Below, one piece after another: positions 23,382-34,647 of a stretch of 64,000 bases of DNA (position 1 is its first letter; each line of letters starts with the position of its first letter). The DNA is from Gelatoporia subvermispora B (taxonomy: Eukaryota; Basidiomycota; Agaricomycetes; Polyporales; Gelatoporiaceae): positions 377,581 through 441,580 of the forward strand of contig KB445792.1 of the NCBI GenBank assembly GCA_000320605.2, in the 5' to 3' direction. Both the position numbers and the translations under genes were made by a program. Under the pieces are notes generated by a model that was not told the DNA's origin, ran no database searches, and saw only the letters and a program-made list of their open reading frames with translations.

Positions 23382-25002
23382 GGTTGTGGTGAAGGAGAAG
23401 ATTCAGGGATGTTTGTCCGAGCGGCACTTTTATCTAGGGCCTAGCCAGGCCTTCGAAGTTCTCCTTCCGCAGGAGTCGAGGTTCGTGATGGAGCGCAGCG
23501 TTTATAGCCCGCTTCCATATTCTGCGTTTCTGGAGCTTCTTACATTGACAAGTCGTCATCATAGCCGAACTGCCACCTAGCCAATCGCGTGGCCTCACTG
23601 TGCCCCATATTTGACCGGGTCCCGCGTCCTGCTGCCCGCGTTGATATATCGCATACGTGCCCGCTCAACACGGCCCTCGATCAACATATCCCAGTGATCT
23701 TTTTCGTGCGTCGAGGATGACGTCACCCGTTCTCTTTTACCGACATCACCAGAATACGGGGCGACTAACGGCCGCCCTCCCGCGGTAGCCAACCGTTCGG
23801 CTCAGCACCGGTTAGTACGCCTCCTGGTGGTTGCAAATTAGCATCATCGCCGGATAGGATGCAGCGACAGTATCATGAGCAACACACCTTTGCGACCCTT
23901 CGCAGCTGATCATGATTGCGATAATGAGCTGGGTTAGACTACAAGAGATGTCAACGCGGATGCGCATCGAGCCATGCAATGTAATGTGACTTCGCCAGTT
24001 GATTGCCGAAATGACAATCCGGAGAGCATGATGATTATCAACGAATAGGTATGTGATACATGACAACGTATTCGGGATCCTGAACACGCGGGATATGATC
24101 GAGATCGTTGCCTGTTGACAGTACCCACTGTACCCTAGTGGAGTACAGGGATTACTCGTGGTAAGTAGTCAATGAGATCTCTCCCAAATAAGCAGTGCCG
24201 ATATATGTAAAGACGTGGAAGAACCGATAATTGTCCAGTAGCCCCTTTGCATGGCGGCGACTTCCCATAAATTAACAGCAGGAATCATTCCATTCTTGCC
24301 AACTCATTCGATAAGACCGGGGATTCCCGGCGCAGCCAGAATAGGAGGAACGCACGAGAGAACTATGATTAGATAGATATATTGGACATAGCTTCTGGTG
24401 GGGTCGAACCTTGATGGTCTTCACAGAAAGGCTATCGCCACCCTGCAAGTGTTCCAAAACGCTGTGGAAAGGACAGCACCTGGATGGAAATAGATACCGT
24501 CCGCGGAACGCCGCTGAGGATGCAACGGGTGGAAATGATGCATAACGTGTCTAGTCCCGCAAGATTGCCGCGTTCGACGGACCAGCCGGGTCGAGGACGG
24601 GTCAGGATAGCAATTTCGTCGGATCCGGATCGACATGGACGGAGTGGATCCGGGAAGCCGTTTGAGCAGTACAACATCACAGAAGTCATAGTAGAGAGCA
24701 GTGATACATAGCATCATATTCCGGTCATACGCAAGAGATCAGTTATGGCAGAACTAAGCAAGGCTAAGCAGCTAGATTACAGATGACAAGCCAGAGTCGT
24801 TGAGCTGAAGTTGCATGGTTGACATTTGAGCGTGAGACTTCCCATACGAGGGTATGGGCGTCTCGAATGTGATAGGCAGCTTGAGGCGCTGACATCTTGG
24901 ACCGCTTACCTCGTTCGGCGTATTCTGGCACGCTACGGCTGTTCACAATAGACCTCTTTCACCGCTACCCTCTGTCCTGAAATCCTTCTGACCGCCGCCG
25001 CT
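23382..25002. other. Long divergent intergenic region
   Basis: These 1.6 kb lie between the transcription-factor gene (-) and the UBA-E2 gene (+). Only short chance frames are present, none with a recognisable motif. It probably holds both promoters. A GGGTCGAACC T-loop-like sequence near 24399 was examined and does not fold as a tRNA. Confidence 0.4.
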
Positions 25003-28000
25003 ATGGAGAAGGAGGTCGAGCAGCTGGTGGAAATGGCGAGTAAGACGAGCATACTGTGGCTGGCAAGAGGACTCATGAGGATCGTCATACTAGGGTGCCA
25101 CACCGGCCCAGGCGCGCGCAGCGTTGAAGCAATACAGAGATGTTATGCAAGCGGCTGAACAGATATTTGATGGGAAGTTTGATCACGTTCTGGATGATGA
25201 GGTGGACCAAGACGGCGACGTACAAATGGCGTCGAGCGAGAGAGCCGCGGCACCACCGAAAGCTAGGATGATTGTACGCGTCTTCTCGCGATCTACTGGG
25301 AGGGCCGCCCGGTGCTAATGCGTATATGCTAGACGCCTAATGACGACGACGACGACGACGACGACGACGATGGCGGGCGTGAAGACGACTCGGACGATGG
25401 AAGCAGTAAGTGCCCGAAGTATATACCGGCGATTTGCTCAAGTCGTCCCTAGTGGAGGACTTCGCGGACTACGACTCGGATGACGATGTACATCAGTCTG
25501 CGGCAGTTTGTGCTCCTAGTGTTGATCCCTACGCAGGTAAGACATTTCGATGTCAGGATGTGTGCCCGCTAATCGCATCGCAGGTATCTTCTTCTCCAAG
25601 GATCGGCGCGAAGAAGTCATCGAGGTTGAGGAAGAGCCTCAAATTGTGCTAATACCGGAGGCCAACATGGAAGTCCCGCTCATGACACAGGGCCAATGGA
25701 TGAAGGGTTGCCCCGAGGGCAGCGAGCAGAGCTTCCTCTTCAGTCTCTACCGAGAACTGAGCGACGGCGAATGCAAGTGCCCGAACGGGTGCGATACATC
25801 CATACAGAGGAAGAAGAGCAATTTCTTTGCACTCTTCGTGAGTTACTGAGTGAAACAGACGCGAAATCCCCCGTTGACCGAGTATGCAGCCGGACTTCCA
25901 GGGATATATCGAACACGTGCAAGGGCTAGTCCAGCAAACTTGCCCAAGCTGCTCAAAGACATATTGTTTTGCATGCGGGGAGCCGGCCAGCATAGATCAG
26001 AACAGGGAGACCTCTAACACAGAGCAGGATCTGGCCCTTTTCCACTGTCCTCACCTTCAGGGTGTGATTCTCGGTGTCGGTCTAGCAATGCTAGAGAAGA
26101 TGTTCGTAGATGAGACGCGTGACGTGCCGCTCGACAAGGTGAAGAAGCCTCGCACATCGAGCAAGCGTCGGAAGGTCGACCTTCCGGCGCTCTTTGGCGG
26201 ATCGAAATATTACGACGACGACGAGGATAGTGATGGTCATCACACGCCCACAGCCTCCAAGAAGAAGGCGAAGCTTGGCATAGGATATGCCGGGGATATT
26301 CGTGAGGATGTAAGTATTCGTAGCTTGTATGCATCTTAGTTCTAACACTTTGTTGAAGACCACCGGGCAAATCGAGGCACAAGCAATTCAGCGGGAAAGG
26401 GACGATAGGCTTGCGCAGATGCTCAAACAGATCCGGGTCTTTTTACCCTCACTTCACCGACCTGGAGGAGGCCGGACTAGCGACTACCTCGTGCACCCCA
26501 CCACACTTGCCCACCTTCGCAGACGGTTTAATTTCGTCGGTAGCCAACTTTTGCGCAACGACTCGCTGGCGGACATGTCGGAACGGTCTGTACTTTACTT
26601 TGAGCTACTGGAGTGGCTTGAAGTGGGTCTTTCCCACTATATTTGACAAGCCCTGAGGCTGACTATATTGCCAGACTATCTCCTGTCATGAAGCGTTAGC
26701 CAGCATGATGGCCATGCCCATCATGGTGGTTTCGTCCATCAAGCCCATTTCACCGAAGAAAGGCTCCCCACGTGGAAGCCCCGCCATCCGGGAGCGTACT
26801 ATCATCTACGAAGGCAGCTCCGGCCCACGCGAGCTTCTTGAGGCGATTGTTATCCAAGCTCAGGCGGCTGTCAAGGGTCTAGAGAGTACGAAGGCACCCG
26901 AGGTACCTCCGGACGAGATGACGGAGGAGCAGAAGCGGATGACGATCGACGACAAGGGCAAGGCGCGTGCGGCCGAGGCAGCCGCGTCCGAGGAGAACAC
27001 GAAGCTACTGAGCTTCTGCAAGCGCATCCTCAGCACGGCGAAGGCAATCGACCGTTCGCTCGCGGAGACGAAGGGCGAGGCGTTCGTCGAGCGGCTCCAT
27101 GCGGCCCTGCCGAAGATCCCGCGCTCCACAGGGGACGCGGAGGTCGTGCAGGTGGATGCGGGTGACACGGAAGAGAGTGCGATGAAGGCGTACTTGGAGT
27201 GGGCAAACCGTGTGCGGTTTGAGTATTGCGATCTGACAATCCCAAGACCGGAGAGGGGGGCGGATGACGAGGACGTGCTGCCACATTATAAGTTCTATTA
27301 TAGCAACGAGGCTCGGATGCTCGCGAACTCTGATATCCCCAAGCGGTCGCTGGCGATCGCGAAAGAGGTGCGTTACCGCCACAATATTTCGTATGTTGAG
27401 ACTGATCCTTGGATTAGCTAGCTGTGCTCACCACCAACCTGCCGGTCGCTTGGAATTCCTCCGTATTCCTCAGGGTTGACGAAACCCGCGTCGACGTGAT
27501 CAAGGCGCTAATCACTGGCCCAGAAGGCACACCGTAAGTGCTGCAATTCAGGCATCTTCCTGCGTGATACCTGATATATCTCTTCAGATACTATAATGGC
27601 TGGTGAGCTCCAATTTGGTCTGGTTTTCTGATCTATGTTCACTTGTGACAGTTACTTGTTTGATATCTTCTTAGGTCCAAGCTATAATACTTCTCCGCCT
27701 AACGTGAAGTACATGACAGTAGGATAAATCCTCTCTCCATTATCTCATCGCTCTGATGATTACTGTAGACCGGAGGTGGCAAGTTCCGCTTCAATCCAAA
27801 TCTGTATGCGGTTAGTAGCCTTGATAATCACTTCGCTCAAGCACTCATTACTCCATTTCAGGATGGCAAAGTCTGCCTGTCCCTACTCGGAACATGGTCA
27901 GGACCTGGTTGGATAGCAGGCAAATCGACGTTGCTCCAAGCAAGTACCGGTTGATTATAGGTGTCGTTCATCAACTAACGTCGTCGTAGGTCCTGGTCTC

Positions 28001-28493
28001 TATCCAATCGATGATACTTTGTGAAGAGCCGTACTTGAATGAACCCGGATGGGCATCGTCCGCCGGCACGGCTGAATCGCGTTCTTGTACGTTTTCGAGT
28101 TATATTAATGGAAGCAGTATACCGACGCGATCACAGACTCCGCGAATGTGCGCAGAATGGTAGTGAAGATTGCGGTACATCGCCCGAGCTTTTGCCATTG
28201 GCTTCTACTCTGACGCGATCGCTGTTTTTTATTTTAAGATGCTTGGTATGCTCAAGAATTCACCAGAGCCGTTTGAAGAAGTGATTCGTACACACTTCCG
28301 CCTTAAAGCACGGTCCATCATGCAACAGCTGGACAGATGGCTCGCGGAGGACGACGGGAAGCCCACCACGGCAGATGGCGCGAACCTTCCGAAGTCCGCT
28401 AGCGGAAGCAATAATGGCTTCGCAGCTGACGTAGCGGAACTGAAGACTCTTCTTCAGCAATTGCAAGCGGGCGAAGGGGCTGGTTCCTCTTAG
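25003..28493 (+). CDS. UBA, zinc-finger and E2 (UBC) ubiquitin-conjugating protein, BIRC6/UBE2O-like E2
   Basis: Sixteen exons join in frame to 902 aa: 25003-25035, 25094-25273, 25333-25405, 25453-25536, 25584-25837, 25890-26309, 26359-26622, 26675-27367, 27418-27533, 27588-27602, 27652-27718, 27769-27810, 27862-27939, 27990-28086, 28137-28174 and 28239-28493. An N-terminal UBA (LVEMGATPAQARAAL) is followed by a poly-Asp tract encoded by a GAC microsatellite. A Cys/His zinc region follows (CKCPNGC, CPSCSKTYCFAC, HCPH). A UBC domain ends the protein, with the active-site cysteine in DGKVCLSLLGTWSGPGW. That UBC sequence type is the one seen in BIRC6-like E2 enzymes. The combination suggests an E2 with built-in E3-like parts. 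Introns 1 and 13 are best explained as GC-AG. Confidence 0.85.
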
Positions 28494-28849
28494 GCACGCA
28501 CGGTGTGGTGTCACCAGATTAATTCTCATGCACTCTTTTTGTTACGGTTTTCAACGTATGCGAAAACATCCCTCTGTATTATTGTACGGCGATGTGTATT
28601 AGACAAAGTTTTGCAATGCATTAGTTGTGAATGACCATCCCCTGCTGCCTGATGCGCGTACAATCACGCACCCGGTGGGGAAGCGACATGGAAGTATGTG
28701 ATTTACCCCGCAGACGTCTGAAAGCCCGGGTGCGGCGTTTGAACAAGCGCTCACTGCCCCTCCGCTCATAACACCTCCGTCGTATCCTTGTTGAACGTTG
28801 AGCTCCCACCTTTTGTTGAACTGTACAGCCCAAACATATTGAACGCAGC

Positions 28850-30148
28850 ATGAGTGACTCTGTGATCCATTCCCTTGCCGGTGCTGCAGGAGGAATTGCA
28901 GCAATGACGGTCACATAGCAAGTCGCGACCGCTTGGGGCACGGATCCATATTGACGTAGTGTCCTCCAGCCCGCTCATATTCTTGTCAACCCGTGCGGCA
29001 GTGGAAACCAAGAAGGAAAGAAAAGTGAGCCATATACTAAGGCAAAGACATCGCTGCGTCGAGAACTCAATTAACGCGACGCGTCTGTGCCGCCACAGAG
29101 CACGTACGAGGCCGTTACGGATATCATAAAGAGAGAAGGCATTCTTGGCCTTTATGACGGGCTTCATTCTAGCCTCCTTGGTGTTGCTGTGACGAACGGG
29201 TGAGTACACTCTCAAAAGAACCTGCGTGCATTGAGTCGAGAAATATGCAGAGTGTACTACTATTTCTATGAGCGCTCCCGAGGGGCCATCCTCGCCTCAC
29301 GGAAAGGCGGGAAAGGTCTCGGCACACTGGAGTCAATGATTGCAGGCCTCATTGCCGGAACTGCGACCACTGTTCTGAGTAACCCTATCTGGGTCATCCA
29401 GACATCACAAGCTGTCCAGACAATGAATCAGCCCGTCGAATCAGACTCGGACTTACCTCGTCGTGTCGTCAAGAAACTTGGATTCGTCGAGACAGTCCGT
29501 CACATTCTGCGAAAGGATGGAATTGGCGCATTGTGGCGGGGTATCGGCCCTGCCCTTGTGCTTGTGATGAACCCAGTCCTGCAGTACACCGTGTTCGAGC
29601 AGCTTAAGAACCTGCTAGTAAAGATTAGGATGGAGAAACTGCGTGCTGGAGGGCCGGCGGTCGCCACCTCAGGTTCGCTCCTCACAGACTTGGATTACTT
29701 CTTCCTCGGTGCACTGTCGAAACTCGGTAGGTCCAGTGCCCCACTACTTCGGATTACTACTCACCCCTCCTTAAGTTGCAACGTCAATCACCTATCCCTA
29801 CATGTGAGTACCTCTCAATTGCCGAAGTTTCACCGATTCTCATAGGTCATATTTCCAGTGTTGTGAAGAGCAGACTGCAGGCTGGGTCGGAGCATGCTCT
29901 GCGATACAAGTCTTCTCTGGACGGACTGCTTACTATCATCAAGGAGGAAGGTGTCGCCGGCCTCTACAAGGGTGTTGGGAGCAAGCTGACGCAGAGCGTC
30001 CTGACTGCGGCCATTCTGTTCATGTGCCAACGCCGAATATACGAGATTACGAAGAAGGTGGGTATCTGTGATGATCTTGTTGATATTGCTCCCTGGCCCT
30101 GATCCGCGATATTATGCACAGGCTATTGCACCGGTTCTGGCTAAGTAA
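28850..30148 (+). CDS. ANT1: Peroxisomal adenine-nucleotide carrier, ANT1/PMP47 type
   Basis: Exons 28850-28917, 28970-29024, 29099-29199, 29251-29726, 29776-29803, 29859-30057 and 30122-30148 give 317 aa, the normal length of a three-repeat SLC25 carrier. The first repeat has the divergent YPLIFLSTRAAVETK signature of PMP47/Ant1. The second has SNPIWVIQT and the third has TYPYIVVKSRLQAG. Paired-repeat motifs GLYDGL, ALWRGI and GLYKGV follow each. These carriers exchange ATP for AMP across the peroxisomal membrane to activate fatty acids for beta-oxidation. The first splice junction needs a GC donor (GCAAGT at 28918) to rebuild the Tyr-Pro of repeat one. The gene starts 357 bp after the E2 gene, same strand. 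Confidence 0.88.
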
Positions 30149-30696
30149 GCTTTATTGTGATTCGCTCGTGGAGGCGTTATAATTTTGCAGTGTGCTGTGG
30201 GCGGTACGTAGGTCGTCAGCAGAACTTCACATAACAATAGTGTTTGGTGATGGGGTGTTACTACAATCACCTTTTCGATATGGACACGGATTTGGAATTC
30301 AGTTATGTGCAGTGATGTCCCATAGCCTGTAAGCTTCATCCGGACAATCCAGGACCGTAGAATTATCTTCCATCGAGATCTTGACGTCCGATCACTGACT
30401 AGGACTGTTCACCTGGCTTCCAGCTAGCATTATGCTCAAATAGAACTTGGCCCCTCTTTTCTAGTCGCTGTGAAAGTTCAAAACCGAGTCGAGATACAAG
30501 ACATCACAATCAATACAGCTATTACTCGCAAAGCACAGAACATGTATTATTTCATGGCGAGCAAACGATACCGGAGTAGATCGAGGTGCTGGGGAATTGA
30601 GCACTTCGGTACGTTCTTGCGGCTCGCCTTTTTGTGCAATGTGATTGCGTTCTCCTGGAGAGTAGTGGTGATGGGTGTATTCCAGTTATCAGAGAT

Positions 30697-30780
30697 GGCT
30701 ACCTGGCGCAATGGTAGCGCGTTTGGCTTCGATTGCTAAGCGGCACCAAAAGGTTGCAGGTTCGAGTCCTGCGGTGGTCA
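30697..30780 (+). tRNA. tRNA-Arg (UCG) with 12-nt intron
   Basis: Acceptor stem GGCTACC pairs with GGTGGTC, with two G-U wobbles, and discriminator A. The D arm is GCGC/GCGC, the anticodon stem TTTGG/CCAAA, and the T arm GCAGG-TTCGAGT-CCTGC. The over-long anticodon loop is resolved by removing a 12-nt intron after the base 3' of anticodon TCG, leaving loop CTTCGAA. A T-run follows at 30782, as expected for Pol III termination. An identical copy lies at 40673-40756 on the other strand. Confidence 0.88.
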
Positions 30781-31306
30781 GTTTTTACATAAATTTTTCT
30801 GGAAGGTTGCGCCGTAGGACTTGAACAAATGTCATTTTCCTCCATTCGTAGCGAGGTACTTCCGGATAGGAAATGCAGTACCGATATTCCCTGGACTAGG
30901 TGATAACAAGGCCGTTGCAAGGTCTTTGTTTACGTGGTTTCAACTGAGCTGCACGCTTACAGCCACCTCCGTCACATCTGGCTTGATCAACTCGATGACA
31001 TTTGCTCCCTCCATCGCGGATCTTGCGCCTACAGCCTCCACATCCATCCCAGCATTCATCTCGAGTCAAAAGCATACTTCAGGCTGGGAGACCACCCACT
31101 CCAGGTCAGGGTCAGCCAGCGCAGATCCGTCTGTCACATCTGCCCTAATATTGTCAATGAAGGCGGCAAACCAAGAAGAGGACTGCTGGAATGAGGCCGC
31201 ACTTTCTGGCTGTTGATGGATAAAGGATATGTTGGGGCCCTCATCAAATGTGGCCTCCGCATCTGAACCATAGGCCACCTGCCGTAAAATCAAGAGGAAA
31301 CGTGAT

Positions 31307-31314
31307 ATCACAAT
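31307..31314. repeat. Left target-site duplication of hAT element
   Basis: ATCACAAT immediately precedes the element and matches the right copy exactly. Confidence 0.85.
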
Positions 31315-33329
31315 TAGTGTTACACAGGGCCGGGCTCGGACCCAAAGCCCACGGCTTGGGCCCAGCTTATAGTGGCCCAGGGCTCATATCATCCTGAGCC
31401 GGGCCCGAGAGTAGGGCCCCAGGCTCGGCCGGGCCAGGTCGGGCTTTAGCCCAGGCTTTTGAGCTCTCAGAGGGCTGACAAAGTTTGCTGTGTAGTATAC
31501 TACTATGTACATAATGTAGTCTACCTATTGTACCGTAGCTTAGTCGTCAAGTACCTCTATTTCCTCTGCATCCGGATTAAGATCCACCGCCAGCTCAAAT
31601 TTGGACTCATCGTGAATATTGTCTGAACCTTTTTGTGCACTCGGATTAATATCCTCTCTATCCTCGGTGTCCACAAGCACACTCTCAGTTACGCTCGAAG
31701 GCCCACACTCAAATAAGAATAGGCTTTTGCGGAGGGCGCTCTTCAAGAGCTGCAAAGCCTCCACAATATCACCTTTGAGACAATTCCGTCGCTTTGTGAT
31801 TGTAATACCCGCGCTCGAGAATGGGAGTGGCAGAGTGGCTGGCAGAGGCAACGATGGGGCAGAAGGGGATGGTGGAGTCTGAGGCGAACCTGATGTAGAT
31901 GGCAAGGCATATGAGATGCCTGGAATCTTGTCACGTTCCACATTGTCGGGTTCAGCCACGAGCCGGCTCTGTTTGCGCACACGTTCCCCACGTCTCAGCT
32001 CAGTGGTCTCAGAGATCGAAGAAGCTTCTTCTGCTGAGAATATATCATGTCAGCAGATATAGTGATAGGACTGAGAGATCTGACCAACCTGTACTGCCAC
32101 CCAGAATGACAAGGCAAAGATAAAGATGCGAGAATGCTTGAGCGCCCAAGTCAGAGATGGTCTGGGTCCCATTGAAGTTCTGCGGGTGACGACCGGATGT
32201 GCACAGATAATGTGTGGGGCTTGTTGTTGAGTTTGTCTGCGAGGGGATAAGACCACGAGAGGCGAGCTGCAAGAGAATTTTGTTCGCCGTGGTAGTAGGG
32301 GAGATAACTGAAATCATGTCGAGTCAGTCAGGAAGAGCACATTGCCAGAATTGAATACAAACTGAGCGGTATTGTGTTAGGCAAGCTGCCGGACAGACGT
32401 GATCCCGTGCCCTTGACAAAGATAGTAAGCACCTGATTGGGTACCAGACGTCGCATCCTGTCAAGGCACATGTGGGAGACGTGGGTACGCTGGTAGAAAT
32501 AGCCATGTTTGGGAAGAAGCTGTCGAAGATTTTACAGGCCGGGGCACAGAAGCATGCCTGCAAACACAAGCTCAGCAACGGCGCATGATTCGAAGTGCTC
32601 GAACTACGTACTATACAGAAACAGGAGAAGGACTATGTAGCCATATCCCACTGTGGTTGCTAGTGCATATGTTGGGGGAGAGGCTGAGAAAGCGAACAAA
32701 TGTTGAGATGTCAAGAAGATCAAAGCGAGAAGCAAGAGAGGCGCCAAGCAAAGAAGCAGCTGACATGCAAACCAGCAGCCGAGAGTTTGATAGACAGTCT
32801 GTCTGCCGCTCGGCCGGAGAGAAGGCCGCGAAAGCACACCCATGGTAGTCGCAATCAGACTCAGAACTCGAGACTTGCAAACCTCAAGAGCGGGCAGGTG
32901 GCAGTGAGCACAAAAAGTGGACAAAAACGCAGAAAATGAGAGTTGAGGGTATATTCATTAGAATTAGGCCAGGGGGAGCAATCTACCTAGGAGAAATACA
33001 GCTGGAAGAACATTTGCAAGTGTCTAAAGTCAAATTGGGGCATGATGCCACCGGAAAAGGGAGATTTGCCGCCAGAAAAGGAAGAGTGCCGATCGAATTC
33101 GGGTAAACAAGAGATTGAATATCCACGTGTAGGTGGGCTTGGTCTCGGCCATGCGACATAAGGTTGAGTGCCCAGAAGCCTGGGCTTGGAGGGCCAGCTC
33201 AGGGCCTCCGACACTTAGAGCCGGGCCCTCGAGGAGGGCCTGCAGACGGCTTGGGCTGGGCTCGGTCAGGCTGCAGAGGGCCCCACAAGGCTGGGCTCAG
33301 GCTCGGAAGCCTGGCCTTGTGCAACACTA
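31315..33329. mobile_element. hAT-family DNA transposon, decayed or internally deleted
   Basis: The 2015-bp element starts TAGTGTTACACAGGGCCGGGC and ends with the inverted version TAGTGTTGCACAAGGCCAGGC. It is flanked on both sides by the identical 8-bp target duplication ATCACAAT (31307-31314 and 33330-33337). An 8-bp duplication and TAGTGTTG-like ends are characteristic of hAT elements. Both subterminal regions (about 31325-31470 and 33180-33320) are packed with GGCCCGGGC/GGGCTCGG motifs. These would be transposase-binding-type subterminal repeats. Internally only a piece of transposase C-terminus is recognisable, so the copy is probably non-autonomous. The perfect target duplication points to a fairly recent insertion. 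Confidence 0.85.
31540..31980 (-). pseudogene. Remnant of hAT transposase C-terminus
   Basis: An open frame of about 146 codons without an ATG start contains KRRNCLKGDIVEALQLLKS (about 31741-31794). This matches the hAT C-terminal dimerisation signature, in which a short basic stretch is followed by a residue pattern of G-D-x-V-E-A-L-Q-x-L-K. The rest is acidic and proline-rich, as transposase tails often are. The catalytic RNase-H part is not visible upstream (31980-32950), so this is a broken transposase. Confidence 0.55.
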
Positions 33330-33337
33330 ATCACAAT
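33330..33337. repeat. Right target-site duplication of hAT element
   Basis: ATCACAAT immediately follows the element and matches the left copy exactly. Confidence 0.85.
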
Positions 33338-34647
33338 GAATGATAAGCTGCGGAAATGTCAATTACTAATATGCCAGAAGTAATATAGCTCATGAACAGG
33401 GTTAAAAAAAGTGCCACTAGCTCTGTGAAAATCTTGTAATCTCATTGAGTAGTCATCTCCCATAGACTCATAGCATAGAAGGAAACTCACATTTGTGATC
33501 CATCCAACAATGCCAAGCACATTCAGCGCGAGCAGAAGCCTGTACAAAAGATGCGCGTCAGAGAGCTGTTATATTCCTTAAAAGTGTCCCCATCATACAC
33601 AAAGTATACTGTGCCTAAATTTCCAAATGTTCAGGTGACTTCAGCAACACAGAGACGTGACATTTTGTTATACCATCCAGGGTGAATATTTTAGACAATG
33701 AGGTATGTATACCATGCCGAAAGGCATCCCTGTTTGTGGTATATGTTTTGATCCAAGTCACGACCAGGATAATGACATCTGATGCAATGACACAAGCCCA
33801 AGTGCCAATGGCGACTGGCAAGTATTAATGAGTTGTACCCACTTGACCCATCTGTGAGAAACGGACGTACACCTGTGGATATATCCATCAGAAGATTCTC
33901 ACAAAATACGATGTGGAGGAGAGTTGTGGTTTGGATAAGAGGAGTAGGGGGAGGAAGAGGAGCAAGAGCGCGCAGGGAAGTAGTTATATAGATGAGACAG
34001 GCACGGGGTGGAAGAAAAGAGTGAGGGGTAGAGTTACGGTGCGCAATATCAAAATGGTGGAATAAGAGACAGATCTGCGCTCACCGATCACGCAGAGCAC
34101 ACTCGTGACTCTGCGGGGACGGACTTTCAGGCGTGTAACAACGAGCGTGAAGACCGAACTGACTGATCAAGAGCGTTGAACTCGGGGGAAGAAAAACCAA
34201 ATTTGCCAATCATAATTACAACGCTTTTATGCTATCTACACGACCGGGACGCCCGAGACGTATCTAAACTGATGTCAAGTCACAAATTGCCTTGTATGGC
34301 AAGCATATACCTAAAAACGGAAGGAGCGGGGACCGGGACATGGTATTGTAACAGAGACCGTCACAGGAACATTCTAATAGAGAACTTGGCCTCGGACTCG
34401 ATCACTCCGAGCTTATCGCCTGCCCATCGGCCCCACAGTGGCTTCTGTCCGAGCGCACTGCCTATTTACTTGCGGAACGGGCCCCCCGACGTCCCGGGCG
34501 GTCACGCTGGAACACCGACACTGCCGCCTCCGGTAGCTTGGAGTCGTCATGACTCTGTCCTCGGTTGCAGCCATTTGGCGCTGTGCAATTCAAGACAGTC
34601 GCGGTAGTGTAAGTACAAAACAGAGAAATGGAAACATAACATAAAGT

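Larger units (their letters stand above)
30940..33910 (-). pseudogene. DUF6533-like membrane-protein gene broken by a hAT insertion
   Basis: On the minus strand, 33820-33360 encodes pieces typical of fungal DUF6533-type multi-pass proteins: VAIGTWACVIASDVIILVV, a GTVYFVYD loop and LLALNVLGIVGW. The next exon (LSFIV...) is cut by the hAT element at 33329 and resumes beyond it at 31314 with ISRFLLILRQVAYG, the conserved end of the last membrane segment. Ignoring the element and one copy of the 8-bp target duplication, the frame is continuous. The tail runs to an in-frame TGA near 31073 or, if spliced or read on, to about 30940. The N-terminal exons near 34.1 kb are unclear. The family has no known biochemical function. 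Confidence 0.6.

Noticed and set aside
24390..24420. T-loop-like GGGTCGAACC suggesting a minus-strand tRNA
   Set aside because: The T stem does not pair and no acceptor or D arm can be formed around it.
31066..31311. Independent small membrane gene
   Set aside because: It is the continuation of the DUF6533-like exon beyond the hAT insertion, not a separate gene.
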